Below, piece by piece: positions 14,802-16,769 of a stretch of DNA of 16,769 nucleotides (positions within the stretch are counted from its first letter, which is position 1; each line of letters begins with the position of its first letter). This DNA is from SZUA-448 sp045593785 (GTDB taxonomy: Bacteria > Bacillota > Clostridia > Lachnospirales > Lachnospiraceae). The DNA is taken from the NCBI GenBank assembly GCA_045593785.1, contig JAZNXH010000063.1, forward strand, positions 1 through 16,769. Direction: 5' to 3'. Below the pieces are notes generated by a model. That model saw only the letters and a program-made list of their open reading frames with translations, searched no databases and was not told where the DNA came from. Both the position numbers and the translations under genes were made by a program.

Positions 14802-14814
14802 GGAAGACAAAACG

Positions 14815-14852
14815 AGTCTCAAGTGATGTGATACATTGCTTGAGACTTTTTT
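14815..14852 (+). terminator. Rho-independent terminator after tatD
   Basis: AGTCTCAAGTGATGT (14815-14829) pairs with ACATTGCTTGAGACT (14833-14847) over 15 positions with two G-U wobbles and a 3-base loop, followed by a T run to 14852. Confidence 0.93.
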
Positions 14853-14855
14853 GAT

Positions 14856-14904
14856 GCAACTTAACCCCGGAGTTTTGCAACTTAGTGTGAGGCAGACGCA
14901 ACTT
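14856..14904 (+). repeat. Three direct repeats GCAACTT with exact 21-bp period
   Basis: GCAACTT occurs at 14856-14862, 14877-14883 and 14898-14904, so consecutive copies start exactly 21 bp apart, two turns of the helix. The last copy ends 13 bases before a -35-like TTGCAA. The arrangement suits an activator that binds phased direct repeats on one DNA face. The complement AAGTTGC shares the GTT core of LytTR sites, whose 9-bp repeats with 12-bp spacer also give a 21-bp period. Confidence 0.75.
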
Positions 14905-14917
14905 GGCTTTTGGTGTA

Positions 14918-14945
14918 TTGCAATACGGACTCCTTCTGTTAAGAT
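14918..14945 (+). promoter_or_regulatory. Probable promoter of the ABC exporter genes
   Basis: TTGCAA (14918-14923) and TAAGAT (14940-14945) are 16 bases apart, each matching 4 of 6 consensus positions. A weak promoter next to phased repeats is typical for activator-dependent transcription. The predicted start near 14952 leaves a leader of about 79 bases in which I see no hairpin of note. Confidence 0.45.
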
Positions 14946-15030
14946 GCAGACAGTAATAGAAACGTAACTTGATTTTGTCAGTGAAAAACTACAGATTGCA
15001 TTTGGCAGGAACAGAAAGAGAGAAAACGAA

Positions 15031-15891
15031 ATGAGTAATTATTGCATCGAGGTACAGGAGCTTACAAAACGATACGGAGAGCAGGTGGCAGTAGACCATA
15101 TTTCCTTCCGGGTAAAGGAGGGAAGTCTGATTGGATTTTTAGGCGTAAACGGTGCCGGAAAAACGACGGTCATCAATATGCTTGCAACTTTACTAAAGCC
15201 GGATGGCGGGAAGGTGTCGGTCTGTGGATATGAACTTGGAAAAGAAGATAACAAGATTCGTGAAGCAATTGGAATCGTGTATCAGCAGAACTGTCTGGAT
15301 GAATTGCTGACGGTGAAGGAGAATCTGCTCTGCCGTGGGATCTTGCATGGTATCTCGAAAAAGCAAGCACAGCAGCAGTACGACAAATTGACAGAAATAC
15401 TAAAGCTTGGGGACATCACGAAGAAAAAATATAAGACTTTATCCGGTGGACAGAAACGTCGTTGTGAAATCGCAGCAGCACTGATGCATGCACCGAAGAT
15501 CTTGTTCTTGGATGAGCCGACGACAGGACTTGATCCGGCGACCAGAATCGATGTGTGGAACATCATAGAGCAGTTGCAAAGAGAAGAGCGGATGACAGTT
15601 TTCCTGACAACACATTATATGGAAGAAGCGGCAAAGGCAGATGATATCATTATCATAGACCACGGAAGAATCGTCACTTCCGGAACGCCGTTTGAATTAA
15701 AGGAACAATACGCATCGGACAAATTAAAACTCTATCGCAAGGGGGAAGTTGAAACAATTACATTGAAGTCAACGATGGAGGCAATCCCGATTTTGCAGAA
15801 GTATGCAGGAGAGTTGGAAGGTTTTGAAGTGATTCAGGGAAATATGGACGATGTATTTGTAAATGTGGTTGGAAAGGAGTTGGAGAAATAA
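15031..15891 (+). CDS. ABC transporter ATP-binding protein (ABC-2/DrrA type)
   Basis: A 286-residue nucleotide-binding subunit. Walker A is GVNGAGKTT (38-46), the Q-loop is Q85-Q86, the signature is LSGGQKRR (137-144), Walker B is ILFLDEP (157-163), and the H-loop His is H195. After the ATPase core a C-terminal extension ends in MDDVFVNVVGKELEK, as in the DrrA/NatA-like exporters. It would energise the permease encoded two bases downstream, probably to export a drug, peptide or lipid; the substrate is not readable. The start has a purine-rich AGAAAGAGAG region upstream but no perfect Shine-Dalgarno sequence. Phased direct repeats and a weak promoter upstream suggest induced expression. Confidence 0.93.
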   Translation: MSNYCIEVQELTKRYGEQVAVDHISFRVKEGSLIGFLGVNGAGKTTVINMLATLLKPDGGKVSVCGYELGKEDNKIREAIGIVYQQNCLDELLTVKENLLCRGILHGISKKQAQQQYDKLTEILKLGDITKKKYKTLSGGQKRRCEIAAALMHAPKILFLDEPTTGLDPATRIDVWNIIEQLQREERMTVFLTTHYMEEAAKADDIIIIDHGRIVTSGTPFELKEQYASDKLKLYRKGEVETITLKSTMEAIPILQKYAGELEGFEVIQGNMDDVFVNVVGKELEK

Positions 15892-15893
15892 TT

Positions 15894-16769
15894 ATGGAAG
15901 AGCTTATGATATTAACAGGAAGACATCTGAAGGTATATCTGCGTGACCGGAGTGCGGTGTTTTTTTCACTGCTGTCTGCATTTATTATCATTGGACTGAT
16001 GGCATTTTTCTTAGGAGATATGAATGTAGATGCGATTCTGGAGATTGCAGGACCATTTGTGGCAGCGGAAGAACTCGAAACACTTGCAAATCATCTGGTT
16101 CTTGCGTGGACCTTTGCCGGAATCCTGTCGATTAATGCTGTCTCGGTCAGCATCTCGGTGTATTCCGGTATGATCCGGGACAGAGTAACGGGAAAATTGA
16201 ATTCCATCTATACGGCACCGGTTAGCCGGTTGAAGATTGCCTTAAGTTATATCATGGCAGCCTGGGCGGCAGCAGTGCTGGTGTGCGGGTTATCATTGGG
16301 TGTTATGGAGCTTTTTGGCGTGGCGCGGGGAATGGAGCCGTATTCACTGGTGGAACACATACAAATTGTAGCAATGATTATCGGGAATTCGTTTGTGTAT
16401 GCGGCGATGATGTATGCTTTGGCAATGATTGCAAAGACAGAAGGAGCATGGGGCGGGTTCGGCACGGTCATCGGGACGTTGGTCGGATTCCTTGGTGGTA
16501 TCTATCTTCCGATTGGAACTTTGTCAGACGGCATTGCAACGATGATGAAATGCACGCCGATTATCTATGGTACCGCGGCATTTCGCGAGGTAATGACGAA
16601 AGGTGTCTTAGAACAGACATTTAACGGGGTACCGGAGCAGATAACAAAAGAGTATCAAAAAGCGATGGGCATCTGCCTGAACGTGGGGGACTATACATTA
16701 AAAATGCGGGATGAATGGCTTATTCTGATTTCCTGTGGTATAATCTTTTTGTTGGTCGGAATCGGTATG
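15894..16769 (+). CDS. ABC-2 type permease, 3' end beyond the window
   Basis: The frame from ATG 15894 stays open for 292 codons to the last base, so the C-terminus is outside the window. It begins two bases after the ATPase stop, with GGAG at 15882-15885 as ribosome site. Hydrophobic segments are visible at about residues 22-38 (FFSLLSAFIIIGLMAFF), 66-90, 120-137, 155-175 and 183-203, with a final one starting near 275. RDRVTGKLNSIYTAPVSRLKI between segments two and three is the coupling-helix type region common in ABC-2 permeases. With the upstream ATPase it forms an exporter. A larger soluble loop (about 215-270) precedes the last visible segment. The substrate is unknown. Confidence 0.88.
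   Translation, partial: MEELMILTGRHLKVYLRDRSAVFFSLLSAFIIIGLMAFFLGDMNVDAILEIAGPFVAAEELETLANHLVLAWTFAGILSINAVSVSISVYSGMIRDRVTGKLNSIYTAPVSRLKIALSYIMAAWAAAVLVCGLSLGVMELFGVARGMEPYSLVEHIQIVAMIIGNSFVYAAMMYALAMIAKTEGAWGGFGTVIGTLVGFLGGIYLPIGTLSDGIATMMKCTPIIYGTAAFREVMTKGVLEQTFNGVPEQITKEYQKAMGICLNVGDYTLKMRDEWLILISCGIIFLLVGIGM

Noticed and set aside
14856..14904. Short CRISPR-like array
   Set aside because: The repeats are only 7 bp with 14-bp spacers and three copies, far below CRISPR dimensions; a protein-binding site fits better.

Overview
The window looks like chromosome from a Gram-positive member of the Clostridia, most likely Lachnospiraceae. The reasons are a leucyl T-box leader, strong AGGAGG-type ribosome binding sites, several TTG/GTG starts, Rho-independent terminators at most transcript ends, moderate GC, and gene products typical of gut clostridia. 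The taxonomic call is inference from content; no similarity search was possible. No tRNA, rRNA, CRISPR array, insertion sequence or phage gene was seen.

Layout. (1) 1-1177, plus strand: the tail of an unrecognised gene, a PaaI-type hotdog thioesterase, a terminator, and an XRE regulator with two membrane segments. It ends in a bidirectional terminator shared with the convergent tldE-like gene. (2) 1176-4886, minus strand: a probable four-gene transcript from an extended -10 promoter at 4858-4886. It encodes a cytoplasmic XRE regulator, an 81-residue protein that looks like a free copy of the regulator's C-terminal domain, and the TldD/TldE metalloprotease pair. (3) 4979-6724, minus strand: phosphoglycerate mutase gpmI with a TTG start, its own promoter and a strong terminator. 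(4) 6728-8743, minus strand: three ATGA-overlapped genes for membrane proteins. Two have identically spaced N-terminal zinc ribbons, and all three share a DNxx[YF]E motif about 20 residues beyond the membrane. This is the best candidate for an undescribed system. (5) 8756-11612, minus strand: leuS with a T-box leader (likely CUC specifier), a consensus promoter and a terminator. (6) 11645-14852, plus strand: a class A penicillin-binding protein with a long acidic tail, then tatD and a terminator. (7) 14856-16769, plus strand: three 7-bp repeats phased at exactly 21 bp in front of an ABC exporter (ATPase plus a permease cut by the window end).

How the genes relate. Much of the window is housekeeping: glycolysis, leucyl-tRNA charging, wall synthesis and DNA/RNA quality control. 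Between these lie small regulatory and envelope modules. The XRE-TldDE unit may be autoregulated. The zinc-ribbon trio probably forms one membrane complex, since its genes are translationally coupled and appear to be paralogues. The ABC exporter appears to be controlled by a direct-repeat-binding activator, possibly of the LytTR family. A 12-bp perfect dyad lies between leuS and the penicillin-binding protein gene.
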